DNA of 64,000 bases from Flavobacteriaceae bacterium (GTDB lineage Bacteria > Bacteroidota > Bacteroidia > Flavobacteriales > Flavobacteriaceae), in contig JAHEKR010000002.1 in the NCBI GenBank assembly GCA_024638225.1, positions 1 to 64,000 on the forward strand. Direction: 5' to 3'. Each line of letters opens with the position of its first letter. The stretch's first letter is position 1. The position numbers and the translations under genes were made by a program. The notes beneath the pieces are model-generated. The model did not search any database and was not told the origin of the DNA. It saw nothing but the letters and a program-made list of their open reading frames with translations. This document shows, one piece after another, positions 46,675 to 54,616 of this stretch.

Positions 46675-48119
46675 TGAAGGTTTCTATTTTAGATCGGTAT
46701 ATTTTAAAAAGCTACCTAACAGTGTTGGTGAGTTTCTTTTTTATACTGATGTTTATTTTTATCATACAAACTGTTTGGGTTTTTATCGATGAATTTGCAG
46801 GAAAGGGGCTTGATGTCATTGTATTGCTTAAGTTTTTGCTTTACTATTCGCCCAAACTCATCCCGTTGGTACTGCCACTAACCATTTTACTGGCTTCCAT
46901 CATGACATTTGGAAATTTTGCCGAGCGTTATGAATTTGCCGCAATGAAATCTGCAGGAATCTCACTAATGCGTGCCATGCGCCCTTTAATCATCATCAAT
47001 AGTATTGTCTGTATACTCACTTTTTACGTAGCCAACACGGTTATCCCACTTGCAGAATTTAAAACCTATAACCTGCGAAAAAATCTATCTAAGATGCGTC
47101 CAGCGCTAGCCATTACAGAAGGAATGTTTAACGACATTGGAGAAAGCAATATAAAGGTTGGTCGAAAGTATGGAGAAAATAACCGTATGCTGGAAGATGT
47201 CATTATCCACGAAAAATCTCCTGATCAGGTAAATCGGATCGTGATAAAGGCAAAACGAGGCGAATTAAAGAGCGAAGAACTAAGTGAGGGAATCCAACTG
47301 ATTTTGTACGATGGTTTTCGTTATGAAGAAGTCTTTCAGAAAAAGGCGACCAAAAAAACATATCCACACAGCCGAATTGCTTTTGAACAATATGTCATGA
47401 ATATTGATTTGCGCACTTTTAACGACGTAGATTTAGAAGAAACGAACTACTCCAATACATTTAAAATGCAAAATGTTAGCGAGTTAAGTCAAAGTATAGA
47501 CTCGCTTTCGTCTAAGTACATCACGGAAATTAAAGGGTTTGGGAATACTATATATTTACGATCAGGGATCAAATCATTGCATCAAATAAAAAAACGTGCT
47601 ACTACAACTTCATTCGAAGGCAGAAAAGCATATTTAGCGACAATCGCCCGAAAAGATAAAGTACGTGTATTGACAACAGCAAAGGACAATGTACAAATGC
47701 AACTAAATAGCTTTTCGAATCAGAAAAATGTTTTTTTTATTCGGGAAAAAGTCATCAATCTACACCGCCTTTGGCGTGATGATAAATTTGTTTCTGCATA
47801 CGCTGCCTTACTGCTGTTTTTTGTTGGCGCTCCACTAGGTGCCATTATCCGCAAAGGTGGATTTGGGTTACCCATCGTTGTTGCTTTATCTGTTTTTTTG
47901 ACTTATCATTTTGCGGGCACTTTATTTAAAAATAGTGCTGAGGACGGAAGTTTACATCCATTTTGGGGAGCATGGTTAACCTCACTTGTGTTAACTATTG
48001 TGGGGATAATTGCCGTACTTCGCGCAACAAAAGATAAGTCTGTTTTTGATGTTGAACGTTTAAAGCTAACACTTCGGCGTTCGCAACAATTCATTTTAAA
48101 AAAAATAAAGCATGGCTGA
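46674..48119 (+). CDS. LptF/LptG family lipopolysaccharide export permease
   Basis: Inner-membrane permease half of the Lpt ABC transporter that extracts LPS. The 481-residue product starts MKVSILDRYILKSYLTVLVSFF, with the first transmembrane segment near 15-38. Further membrane helices lie near 55-80 and 100-125, then a large periplasmic beta-jellyroll domain (about 130-370). The last helices follow, with FVGAPLGAIIRKGGFGLPIVVA near 383-404. The F and G types cannot be told apart from one copy. No ATPase (LptB) gene is adjacent. Confidence 0.88.
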   Translation: MKVSILDRYILKSYLTVLVSFFFILMFIFIIQTVWVFIDEFAGKGLDVIVLLKFLLYYSPKLIPLVLPLTILLASIMTFGNFAERYEFAAMKSAGISLMRAMRPLIIINSIVCILTFYVANTVIPLAEFKTYNLRKNLSKMRPALAITEGMFNDIGESNIKVGRKYGENNRMLEDVIIHEKSPDQVNRIVIKAKRGELKSEELSEGIQLILYDGFRYEEVFQKKATKKTYPHSRIAFEQYVMNIDLRTFNDVDLEETNYSNTFKMQNVSELSQSIDSLSSKYITEIKGFGNTIYLRSGIKSLHQIKKRATTTSFEGRKAYLATIARKDKVRVLTTAKDNVQMQLNSFSNQKNVFFIREKVINLHRLWRDDKFVSAYAALLLFFVGAPLGAIIRKGGFGLPIVVALSVFLTYHFAGTLFKNSAEDGSLHPFWGAWLTSLVLTIVGIIAVLRATKDKSVFDVERLKLTLRRSQQFILKKIKHG

Positions 48120-49224
48120 ACACATTCGCCTAGATTCCATTGAAGCTGCAATTGACGATATAAGCAATGGCAAGGTCATCATTGTTGTAGATGATGAAAA
48201 CCGAGAAAACGAAGGAGATTTTGTCGGAGCAGCCGAGATGGTTACACCTGAGATGATCAATTTTATGGCAAAGCACGGTCGGGGACTCATTTGTACACCC
48301 ATTACCGAACAGCGCAGTAGAGACTTGGACCTCTACCCAATGGTCAACAACAATACCGATCCGATGGGCACTGCATTCACGGTCTCTGTAGATTACAAAG
48401 GGAATGGGGTTACTTCTGGAATTTCAGTTGCTGATCGAGCAAAAACCGTTCGTCACCTCATTCAAGAAGATGCTATATCATCCGATTTCTTACGCCCAGG
48501 ACACATTTTTCCATTGACTGCTAAAGAAGGTGGTGTTTTACGACGAACAGGACATACGGAAGCTGCTATTGACTTTGCGCGTTTGGCTGGATTTAAACCT
48601 GCAGGAGTTATTGTCGAAATCATGAATGAAGATGGAACGATGGCGCGTTTACCTCAGTTAAGAAAAGTTGCTGATCAACACGGGCTAAAGCTTGTGTCTA
48701 TAGAAGATTTAGTTAGCTACCGTATGAAACACGATAGCCTTATAGATTTGCAAGAAGATTTTGAAGTAGCCACTGGATACGGAAATTTTCGCTTACGCGC
48801 ATACCACCAAAAAACAAACGATCAAGTGCATGTAGCACTCACTCTTGGCTCATGGGAAAAGGATGAAGCCATCCTTACACGCGTGCACACGCAACAATTA
48901 AACAGCGAATTGATGCGGATAGTAAAAAAAGATGCCAACAATATACTTGATGGAATATTTTCACGAATTCAGCAAGAGGGAAAAGGCGCTGTGATTTTCA
49001 TTAACCAATTACAGCCAGCCAGTAAACTATTGGCACAACTCAAGGCGTTAAAATCTAAAAAACCATTTCCAAAGAAAATGGACGAAAAAGATTTTGGTAT
49101 TGGCGCCCAAATGATTCATGCCATTGGTATTTGCAATATCAAGCTTTTATCGAATAGCAATAAAATCAAGCGGGTTGGTATGTTGGGTTATGGACTAAAA
49201 ATTGTCTCCTACGAGAAGTACTAA
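48112..49224 (+). CDS. ribB: 3,4-dihydroxy-2-butanone-4-phosphate synthase with a degenerate GTP cyclohydrolase II-like tail
   Basis: Makes the four-carbon precursor of riboflavin from ribulose 5-phosphate. Residues 1-205 are a complete RibB domain: VIIVVDDENRENEGDFVGAAEMV near 22-44, RGLICTPITEQR near 62-73, GISVADRAKTV near 103-113, and LRRTGHTEAAIDFARLAG near 143-160. The remaining 165 residues follow the RibA fold (GVCNIKLLSN-like GICNIKLLSNSNKI near the end). However, the zinc-binding cysteines and the QEGRGIGL motif are replaced by QQLNSELMRIVKKDANN and IQQEGKGAVIFINQ. The tail is therefore probably not a working cyclohydrolase. It overlaps the preceding gene by 8 nt. Confidence 0.92.
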   Translation: MAEHIRLDSIEAAIDDISNGKVIIVVDDENRENEGDFVGAAEMVTPEMINFMAKHGRGLICTPITEQRSRDLDLYPMVNNNTDPMGTAFTVSVDYKGNGVTSGISVADRAKTVRHLIQEDAISSDFLRPGHIFPLTAKEGGVLRRTGHTEAAIDFARLAGFKPAGVIVEIMNEDGTMARLPQLRKVADQHGLKLVSIEDLVSYRMKHDSLIDLQEDFEVATGYGNFRLRAYHQKTNDQVHVALTLGSWEKDEAILTRVHTQQLNSELMRIVKKDANNILDGIFSRIQQEGKGAVIFINQLQPASKLLAQLKALKSKKPFPKKMDEKDFGIGAQMIHAIGICNIKLLSNSNKIKRVGMLGYGLKIVSYEKY

Positions 49225-50026
49225 AGAATACCGCCTCCGCTACTTTTCTCATCATTTTCACGCTGCCTTCTTGACTTAGCGCGGTAATTACTACTTCCGA
49301 AACGGTAATTAAAACCAAGCATCTGATTTTTAAGTAGCACTATATTGATGATACCACTCATACCATCAGGGTTGTATTTTGCTGATGGGTTGGTGATGAG
49401 TTCAACCGCTTTTATCGCTGAAGATGGGAATTGCTTGAGTAATTGAGCTGCTGGTATGTTGGAAAGTTTGCCGTCAACCATAAAGGGACATTTTCATTTC
49501 CACGAAGGCTAATAGCACCACTTTGTGGATCGACGTTTATTGAAGTAATACCCACCAAAAGTTCGGAAGCCGTACCAACAGTAGCCAAATCCTTGCTAAT
49601 GGTAATTCCTTTTCGATCTATTTTTTATTCGATTGTGGATACTTCGGCGATTACTTCCACCTCATCCAATTCAGTTAAAGTCTCTTGCAAGAGAAGGTTG
49701 CCTAAGTTAATGCTATATGCATTCCCGCCAATAGAAACACTCCGCTCTACTGTTTGGTAGCCAATATATTGTACCCTAAGGTTATGTGTTCCTACAGGGA
49801 CTTTTTCTAGTTTAAAATCTCCATTTTTATGTGTAATTCCACCCAATAAGGTGTTGCGATCTTTATCCTGCACAAGCACAGTAACATAAGGAAGTGGCTC
49901 GGATAGAGAGGCGTCAATTACTGTTCCCGTTAGGATTCCTGTTCGCTGGTCCGAAGCAGGTTGCGCATGTACAAAACATAAAGAGAGAAATAAAAGTATG
50001 CAGCTTAGTTTGGTGAAGTAGGTCAT
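49221..50026 (-). pseudogene. Disrupted TonB-dependent receptor lacking its beta-barrel
   Basis: The intact type would exceed 700 residues. Here the signal peptide (MTYFTKLSCILLFLSLCFVHA), a carboxypeptidase-regulatory-like domain (GILTGTVIDASLSEPLPYVTV) and the start of the plug (LDEVEVIAEVSTIE) are followed by TAA, where Gln-Lys-Ile-Asp would be expected. The plug continues in frame as KIDRKGITISKDLATVG to SLRGNENV. One missing T then shifts the frame, and it resumes as MVDGKLSNIPAAQLLKQFPSSAIKAVELITNPSAKYNPDGMSGIINIVL (shown only in part). It jumps directly to the family's C-terminal end, LGFNYRFGSSNYRAKSRRQR. The whole barrel is deleted at an LGFN repeat. Confidence 0.9.
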
Positions 50027-50101
50027 GGGGGTATGATTTATTTTGATTTTGGGTTTAATTCAATAACGAACGCACAAAATAATTGTTACAACAAATAATA
50101 G

Positions 50102-50854
50102 TTAATAGAACCATAATTTAATAGACATGGCTATCACCATGAGCATCATCACCTTTCTTATAACGCCCTCGCCCTTGCGAACCGAATATCGTGAAGCAAA
50201 AAAAGCACCTGCTGCATTTCCAGAAGCCAAAGCAATGCCGTACTCCCAATCGATATGACCACTAAGGGCAAATGTGGTAAAAGCTGCAGTGGTATAAATA
50301 AAAGCGACCATTACCTTAGTAGCATTCACACGAACCAAGTCCATCTGGTTGACATAATTTAAAAATAACATCATGACAAAACCAATACCCGCATTGATAA
50401 ATCCGCCATATATACCAATAAAGAAAAAGGCAGTCATGGACCAGATTAGGGTTTTCCCCGTGGTTTTGGGTTGAAGTAGTTTTGTTTGATAATTGGGCTT
50501 GAATACCATTAGCAGCACAACAAAAAGCATAATAATAGCCAATATTCGGTTAAACAAAGTGCCTTCTATATCAATGGCAATACGGGCACCCAACAGAGCA
50601 CCCAATAAGGCTGTAGACCCTAAATATAGACTAAAGGGTCTGCTACTTACTTTTTTGGAGCGAAAACCCATGACAGCTGAACTGGTGGCAACCAGTATGG
50701 CAACTCGATTTGTTCCGTTAGCAGTGGCTGGCGGAAGTCCTAAAAAAATCATTAAGGGCAGGGTTAATAAGGAGCCACCACCTGCCATGGTATTGACAAA
50801 TCCAGCAAAAAGCCCAGCGCCAATAAGTAAAAGTATATCGTAAGGAAAATCCAT
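50102..50854 (-). CDS. TSUP family (TauE/SafE) membrane transporter
   Basis: A 250-residue inner-membrane protein with about seven transmembrane helices. The TSUP repeats begin GAGLFAGFVNTMAGGGSLLTLPLMIFLGL (parts: FAGFVNTMAGGGSLLTLP near residues 14-31), then ATANGTNRVAILVATSSAV near 44-62, and in the second half GGFINAGIGFVMMLFLN near 155-171 and VNATKVMVAFIYTTAAF. Members export or import sulfite, sulfoacetate or other organosulfur anions. A sulfur role would suit the sulfate operon 4 kb away, but this cannot be shown from the sequence. Confidence 0.85.
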   Translation of the reverse strand: MDFPYDILLLIGAGLFAGFVNTMAGGGSLLTLPLMIFLGLPPATANGTNRVAILVATSSAVMGFRSKKVSSRPFSLYLGSTALLGALLGARIAIDIEGTLFNRILAIIMLFVVLLMVFKPNYQTKLLQPKTTGKTLIWSMTAFFFIGIYGGFINAGIGFVMMLFLNYVNQMDLVRVNATKVMVAFIYTTAAFTTFALSGHIDWEYGIALASGNAAGAFFASRYSVRKGEGVIRKVMMLMVIAMSIKLWFY

Positions 50855-50861
50855 TCTATCA

Positions 50862-50869
50862 CAAAAGTA
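50862..50869 (-). promoter_or_regulatory. Predicted -7 box of the TSUP gene (TACTTTTG)
   Basis: TACTTTTG on the minus strand, 7 nt before the ATG; no -33 TTG recognised. Confidence 0.4.
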
Positions 50870-50900
50870 ATTAAACCTATTATCTATATGGGCTTAAATG

Positions 50901-50931
50901 TTTTGTATAACCAAAAAGGAAGTTATATTTG
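50901..50931 (+). promoter_or_regulatory. Predicted promoter of tRNA-Ser
   Basis: TTTTG (50901-50905), 18 nt spacer, TATATTTG (50924-50931): a complete match to the Bacteroidetes promoter, ending 8 nt before the mature tRNA. The best promoter in the window, useful to calibrate the other calls. Confidence 0.75.
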
Positions 50932-50939
50932 CAGCCACT

Positions 50940-51024
50940 GGAGAAATGGCAGAGTGGTCGAATGCGGCAGTCTTGAAAACTGTTGAGGGTCACACCTCCG
51001 GGGGTTCGAATCCCTCTTTCTCCG
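50940..51024 (+). tRNA. tRNA-Ser(UGA)
   Basis: An 85 nt cloverleaf: acceptor GGAGAAA pairs with TTTCTCC, followed by discriminator G. The anticodon arm has loop CTTGAAA with anticodon TGA, and a long class II variable arm (TTGAGGGTCACACCTCC region) is typical of serine tRNAs. The T loop is GGTTCGAATCC. CCA is not fully encoded. It reads UCA codons. A strong promoter precedes it and a hairpin terminator follows. Confidence 0.95.
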
Positions 51025-51031
51025 CAAAAGG

Positions 51032-51058
51032 AAACCCGCAACTAAAGTTGTGGGTTTT
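51032..51058 (+). terminator. Intrinsic terminator after tRNA-Ser
   Basis: AAACCCGCAACT (51032-51043), two-base loop, AGTTGTGGGTTT (51046-51057) with one G-T wobble and trailing T. Confidence 0.8.
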
Positions 51059-51081
51059 TGTTTAGATAAGCGAGTAAGGCA

Positions 51082-51438
51082 CTAGTGCTTCATCATGGTA
51101 CCGTGCATCTCCTTAGACGATTCATCACGATACTGGCAGCACATAGGTAAATCAGCATAAACCTCATCCTTTACCGCAACACCATTGGCCTCATGCCCTA
51201 CGGCAGAAATAGACGCGGCAATGCTGTCAACAGTTGTCTTTTTGGCGTTGAATAACACCCTGAGTTGCTCGGTTTCGGCTTGCCAAACGGCGTACTTAAC
51301 ACCCTTAACTTGTATGGCAGCCTTTTCAATTCGGGCTTTGCACATACCGCAATTACCGCGTACATCTATTCTTTCTTTTTGTGTTTGCGCTACTGCTACA
51401 GTAGTAAAAAACAACATAACGATTACATTTATTTTCAT
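51082..51438 (-). CDS. Exported heavy-metal-associated (HMA) domain protein
   Basis: A 118-residue periplasmic protein: signal peptide MKINVIVMLFFTTVAVAQ, then one HMA domain. The metal-binding loop is GNCGMCKARIEKAAIQVKGV near residues 28-47 (CxxC), and the usual closing SAVGHEANGV is near 90-99. After the domain come further possible ligands, MCCQYRDESSKEMHGTMMKH, rich in Met, His and Cys. Copper is the likely metal by family analogy. It sits 9 nt after the TonB receptor and appears to belong to the same transcript, suggesting a carrier for the metal the receptor imports. Confidence 0.87.
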   Translation of the reverse strand: MKINVIVMLFFTTVAVAQTQKERIDVRGNCGMCKARIEKAAIQVKGVKYAVWQAETEQLRVLFNAKKTTVDSIAASISAVGHEANGVAVKDEVYADLPMCCQYRDESSKEMHGTMMKH

Positions 51439-51447
51439 GGTATCAAT

Positions 51448-53676
51448 TTATAAATTAAAGCGGAATCCAGCATAAAACATACGTCCAAAAACAGGAGCAT
51501 AGGTTTGACTTGTATCAAAACTTGCGCCAAAAGGATCGTTTGCTCCCAAAACCGCATCGGATTGTTTGACATCAAGTAAGTTTTCAGCACCGACATAAAC
51601 AGAGAATTTATCTGAAAACTGTCGCGTCACTTGGGAACTCAACAGAGAAAAACCGTTGGCCATTCGTTCTTGTGTACTGTTCGTTGCCACCAATCTTTGC
51701 TGCCCAACACGGTGTACTGTTGCATCTGCACGCCACTGCTTGCCGTCAAGCGGCTCGGTCGCATAACCCAAAAAGGCAAACCAACGATTTTTGGGTTGCA
51801 AAGGGGCACGCTTCATTCCAGAACGATATGTCGTTTGTATGTCATAAGATTTATAAGCAAATCGGAACTCTACACGATCGCTAAAGGATGTGTTCGCCGA
51901 TAGTTGTATACTTTGCGCGTAACTATCACCATTTAGGTTATAAAACGAAATCTCACTGGGGTTCTCCCAATCGACAACAACACGGTTGGTAAACGCTGTA
52001 CGGTATACGTCTAGTGCTAGTTCTAATGGTCTAGTAAAAAGCGATGCTTGTTGAATCCAACTAAAACCATAATTCCATGCGCGCTCGGGAAGCAAGCCAT
52101 ACATCGGTTGTTGTGGAGCTGCAAGCATCAATTGACGCTGGCTACCGAAAAACTTCTGGTGTTCGGCAAATATGCTCGAAATACGTCGCCCCTCGCCTAC
52201 GGAAGCGCGTAATACCGTTTTGTTATCAAACAATGCATAGCGTAAATGGGCACGTGGGGTTATAAAATTGCCCAAAATATTATGATGGTCAACCCGTAGC
52301 CCCAAGACTAAATTGAAATTCTCCAAGCTGTCATAGGTATATTCAAAAAATCCACCGAAATTATATTCATTTCGATTGATGTTCCCTAAGGACAATTTTT
52401 CCTCATATAGATCGGTCATGTATTGCAAGCCCGCTTTAAACTTATGTTGGGTACTTCCAAGAATTGATTGGTAAACCAAATGATGAAAAAAGCTTGTGTA
52501 GGTGACATCATAGGTACGGTTACCAAAGTATGCATCTTGATTATGACGGCTAATAGCGGTTTGAAACCCAAGACTGCGGTAAGGAATGTCAGGGTTTACA
52601 TAGCCCGTTTTTAGGGTAAAATCCCATTTATCCGTTTGTATTTCTCCACCCCAGAACTGAGTGCCAAACTTATGTTGCGCAGGCGCGTAGTTCAACTGCC
52701 CGATTTGTTTGCTATCACGCAAATAGCGCAAGCTTAAAAAGCCAACAACTCCCTTTTCCGGATTAATGTATTGCCATCTATTCAGCATGTTTATTTGATC
52801 GGACAATGGCATATCCAAAAAACCATCCTTGTTTTGATCGGTCTTCATGGTACGTTGGTTGGCGTGTACAAACAGTGATGTCGACCATTTTGAGGACAAA
52901 TCTTGTTTTGCCTGTACGTTTAGCTCTGTACGCCCATTGAGCGAACGATATCCATTGACAAAAAACGGAGGGGCAGACAACGGCTTAACTAGTTCTGTAT
53001 TGATTTGACCAGACATGCTTTCATAACCACTGGTAACCGTTCCAGCGCCCTTGGTAATCTGTATGCTTTCTACCCAGGTACCAGGCGTAAATGTCAATCC
53101 ATAGGTCTGGTTGCTTCCACGAAGACTAGGGATGTTTTCCTGAGTAAATAAAATATACGGACTCGTCAATCCCAACATCTGAATTTGCTTGGTCCCGGTA
53201 AGGGCGTCAGCGTAATTAACATCGATAGAGGGGTTGGTTTCAAAACTTTCGGACAGATTACAGCACGCTGCCTTTAACAATTCCTCACTGCCTATTGTCG
53301 TCATATTCCGAGGACTAAAAATAGCGCGCTTAAGCGGTTCCCGCTTTTTGGTTAAGGTAATTTCGTCTAGTGTCGTTGCATCTTCTGCAGCCAATACCAC
53401 ACGAATAGGATTGCTGAAATCTGGTGTTAGTCGTACGGTCTCAAAGCTTAAAAATGAAACGACCAATACTGTAGATTCATCGGTATGTACAATGCTAAAA
53501 AAGCCGTTTTCGTCTGTAGTTACTCCCGTAGTGGAGTTTTCCCAATAGACACTTGCACCTGCAAGAGGAAGTTCATTGGTGCCTTCAAGGCCATAAACAT
53601 AGCCTGTTAGTTTGTGCTGTGCATGTAGCGCACAAGCAAGAAATAAATAATAAAATAAAAAATAGTTTTTAAACAT
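51448..53676 (-). CDS. TonB-dependent outer-membrane receptor, probably for a metal
   Basis: A 742-residue outer-membrane receptor. The signal peptide MFKNYFLFYYLFLACALHA is followed by a carboxypeptidase-regulatory-like domain (LTGYVYGLEGTNELPLAGASV near 23-43), then the plug. The plug includes FSPRNMTTIGSEELLKAACCNLSESFETNPSIDVNY, of which CCNLSESFETNPSIDV is characteristic of this receptor group. GAGTVTSGYESMSGQINTEL near 207-226 closes the plug, and a beta-barrel reaches the terminal FYAGFRFNL. The Cys-Cys pair in the plug and the HMA and HYC_CC_PP neighbours point to a metal substrate. The frame is intact, unlike the receptor at 49221. Confidence 0.9.
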   Translation of the reverse strand: MFKNYFLFYYLFLACALHAQHKLTGYVYGLEGTNELPLAGASVYWENSTTGVTTDENGFFSIVHTDESTVLVVSFLSFETVRLTPDFSNPIRVVLAAEDATTLDEITLTKKREPLKRAIFSPRNMTTIGSEELLKAACCNLSESFETNPSIDVNYADALTGTKQIQMLGLTSPYILFTQENIPSLRGSNQTYGLTFTPGTWVESIQITKGAGTVTSGYESMSGQINTELVKPLSAPPFFVNGYRSLNGRTELNVQAKQDLSSKWSTSLFVHANQRTMKTDQNKDGFLDMPLSDQINMLNRWQYINPEKGVVGFLSLRYLRDSKQIGQLNYAPAQHKFGTQFWGGEIQTDKWDFTLKTGYVNPDIPYRSLGFQTAISRHNQDAYFGNRTYDVTYTSFFHHLVYQSILGSTQHKFKAGLQYMTDLYEEKLSLGNINRNEYNFGGFFEYTYDSLENFNLVLGLRVDHHNILGNFITPRAHLRYALFDNKTVLRASVGEGRRISSIFAEHQKFFGSQRQLMLAAPQQPMYGLLPERAWNYGFSWIQQASLFTRPLELALDVYRTAFTNRVVVDWENPSEISFYNLNGDSYAQSIQLSANTSFSDRVEFRFAYKSYDIQTTYRSGMKRAPLQPKNRWFAFLGYATEPLDGKQWRADATVHRVGQQRLVATNSTQERMANGFSLLSSQVTRQFSDKFSVYVGAENLLDVKQSDAVLGANDPFGASFDTSQTYAPVFGRMFYAGFRFNL

Positions 53677-53723
53677 GATATATGATTTAATGATACAAAT
53701 AGTTCAACAGAAGTATTGCAGCA

Positions 53724-54116
53724 TCAAATCAAATATTGTTCGTAAAGTATATGTAGTTCTTGTGTAACTCGCTTTGGCGGTGGTCGTGGTATATACTGAT
53801 GCGTATGCGAAGCCTCTATAATATGTGTTGTAGGAATAATATAAAAAACATAGGTCGCTGCGATAACATCAATGGATATACTATTATCCTGAAGTACTGT
53901 ATCGTTGAGTTGAGTGTCAAAAGACGAAAGTTCACAACAAACCTCGCTAAACACAGGTCCGGGATGGTCTTTTTTCATACAGCAACTGGACAAGTCTTTA
54001 TTTATGGCTGCAGCAACAAATTGATTGTGACAAAAATGCAGCATAAAGCTAGTCTCTGTTGAAAGAAACAAAGTAAAAAGTGCCAGTACAAAAGCGATAC
54101 GACCTCTCATTATCAA
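53724..54116 (-). CDS. HYC_CC_PP family small secreted protein
   Basis: A 130-residue protein with an N-terminal hydrophobic signal or anchor (ALFTLFLSTETSFMLHFC) and the pattern for which the family is named: H-F-C near residues 27-29 (His-aromatic-Cys), a Cys-Cys pair in SSCCMKKDH near 43-51, a second pair in VCCELSS, and Pro-Pro near RPPPKR at 113-118. The His and Cys pattern suggests metal binding in the periplasm. It lies 4 nt after the Rrf2 regulator and 47 nt before the TonB receptor. The biochemical function of the family is not known to me. Confidence 0.72.
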   Translation of the reverse strand: MIMRGRIAFVLALFTLFLSTETSFMLHFCHNQFVAAAINKDLSSCCMKKDHPGPVFSEVCCELSSFDTQLNDTVLQDNSISIDVIAATYVFYIIPTTHIIEASHTHQYIPRPPPKRVTQELHILYEQYLI

Positions 54117-54120
54117 TTGA

Positions 54121-54537
54121 TTACAGCTGCAAAGTTAAGGATTTAATTGTTTGGTCGTTAAGAATTTCTAGAGTTCGATCACGAACTTGTTCAAACACCG
54201 CTTTTATCTCACAGGACTCCTCTTCGCATTCATCACATTTACGGTAATAATTGAGTGATACACAAGGTAACATAGCTATTGGACCATCGATGATACGCAT
54301 TACTTCAGTTAGATTAATTTCGGATGCAGGACGCAACAGTCGGAAACCACCATCCTTGCCTCGCTTACTCTCCAAAATGCGATTATTTCGAAGCTCGCGT
54401 AGAATAATTTCCAAAAATTTTCGAGGTATTTGTTGCTCACGCGCAATATCTGCAGTCATTACAGGTCTATCATCTTGCTCATTATTAGCAATGTACACTA
54501 GTGCCTTAATTGCATACTTGCACTTATTTGAAATCAT
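54121..54537 (-). CDS. Rrf2 family transcriptional regulator
   Basis: A 138-residue winged-helix regulator. The DNA-binding part has KCKYAIKALVYIAN (5-18), IPRKFLEIILRELRNNRILESKRGKDGGFRL (parts: IPRKFLEIILRELR near 36-49, RGKDGGFRLLRP near 59-70), as in IscR and CymR. Downstream it keeps cysteines in LPCVSLNYYRKCDECEEESC near 89-108, the position where Fe-S Rrf2 proteins hold their cluster, with one extra Cys. It heads the minus-strand metal cluster and is divergent from the sulfur operon; an inverted repeat lies between the promoters. It may sense Fe-S or cysteine status and control both directions. Confidence 0.9.
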   Translation of the reverse strand: MISNKCKYAIKALVYIANNEQDDRPVMTADIAREQQIPRKFLEIILRELRNNRILESKRGKDGGFRLLRPASEINLTEVMRIIDGPIAMLPCVSLNYYRKCDECEEESCEIKAVFEQVRDRTLEILNDQTIKSLTLQL

Positions 54538-54541
54538 ACCA

Positions 54542-54549
54542 CAAAACTA
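54542..54549 (-). promoter_or_regulatory. Predicted -7 box of the rrf2 gene (TAGTTTTG)
   Basis: TAGTTTTG on the minus strand, exactly 4 nt before the ATG, so the transcript would begin at the start codon. The expected -33 region falls on the inverted repeat at 54571-54585. Confidence 0.5.
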
Positions 54550-54570
54550 AAAAAATAAAAACTATATATC

Positions 54571-54585
54571 CTATCTATTTGATAG
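54571..54585. promoter_or_regulatory. Candidate operator: CTATC-N5-GATAG inverted repeat
   Basis: A perfect five-base inverted repeat with a five-base spacer (CTATCTATTTGATAG) in the 79 nt between rrf2 and the sulfur operon. It covers the -33 region of both predicted promoters, so a bound Rrf2 protein could block or help both. Assignment to the adjacent regulator is inferred from position. Confidence 0.45.
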
Positions 54586-54592
54586 TATTTGT

Positions 54593-54600
54593 TATATTTG
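54593..54600 (+). promoter_or_regulatory. Predicted -7 box of the sulfate assimilation operon (TATATTTG)
   Basis: A perfect TAnnTTTG match 16 nt before the first ATG. No TTG lies 17-23 nt upstream, and the inverted repeat occupies that place, hinting at dependence on an activator. Confidence 0.55.
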
Positions 54601-54616
54601 TCGACAATTAAAGGTT

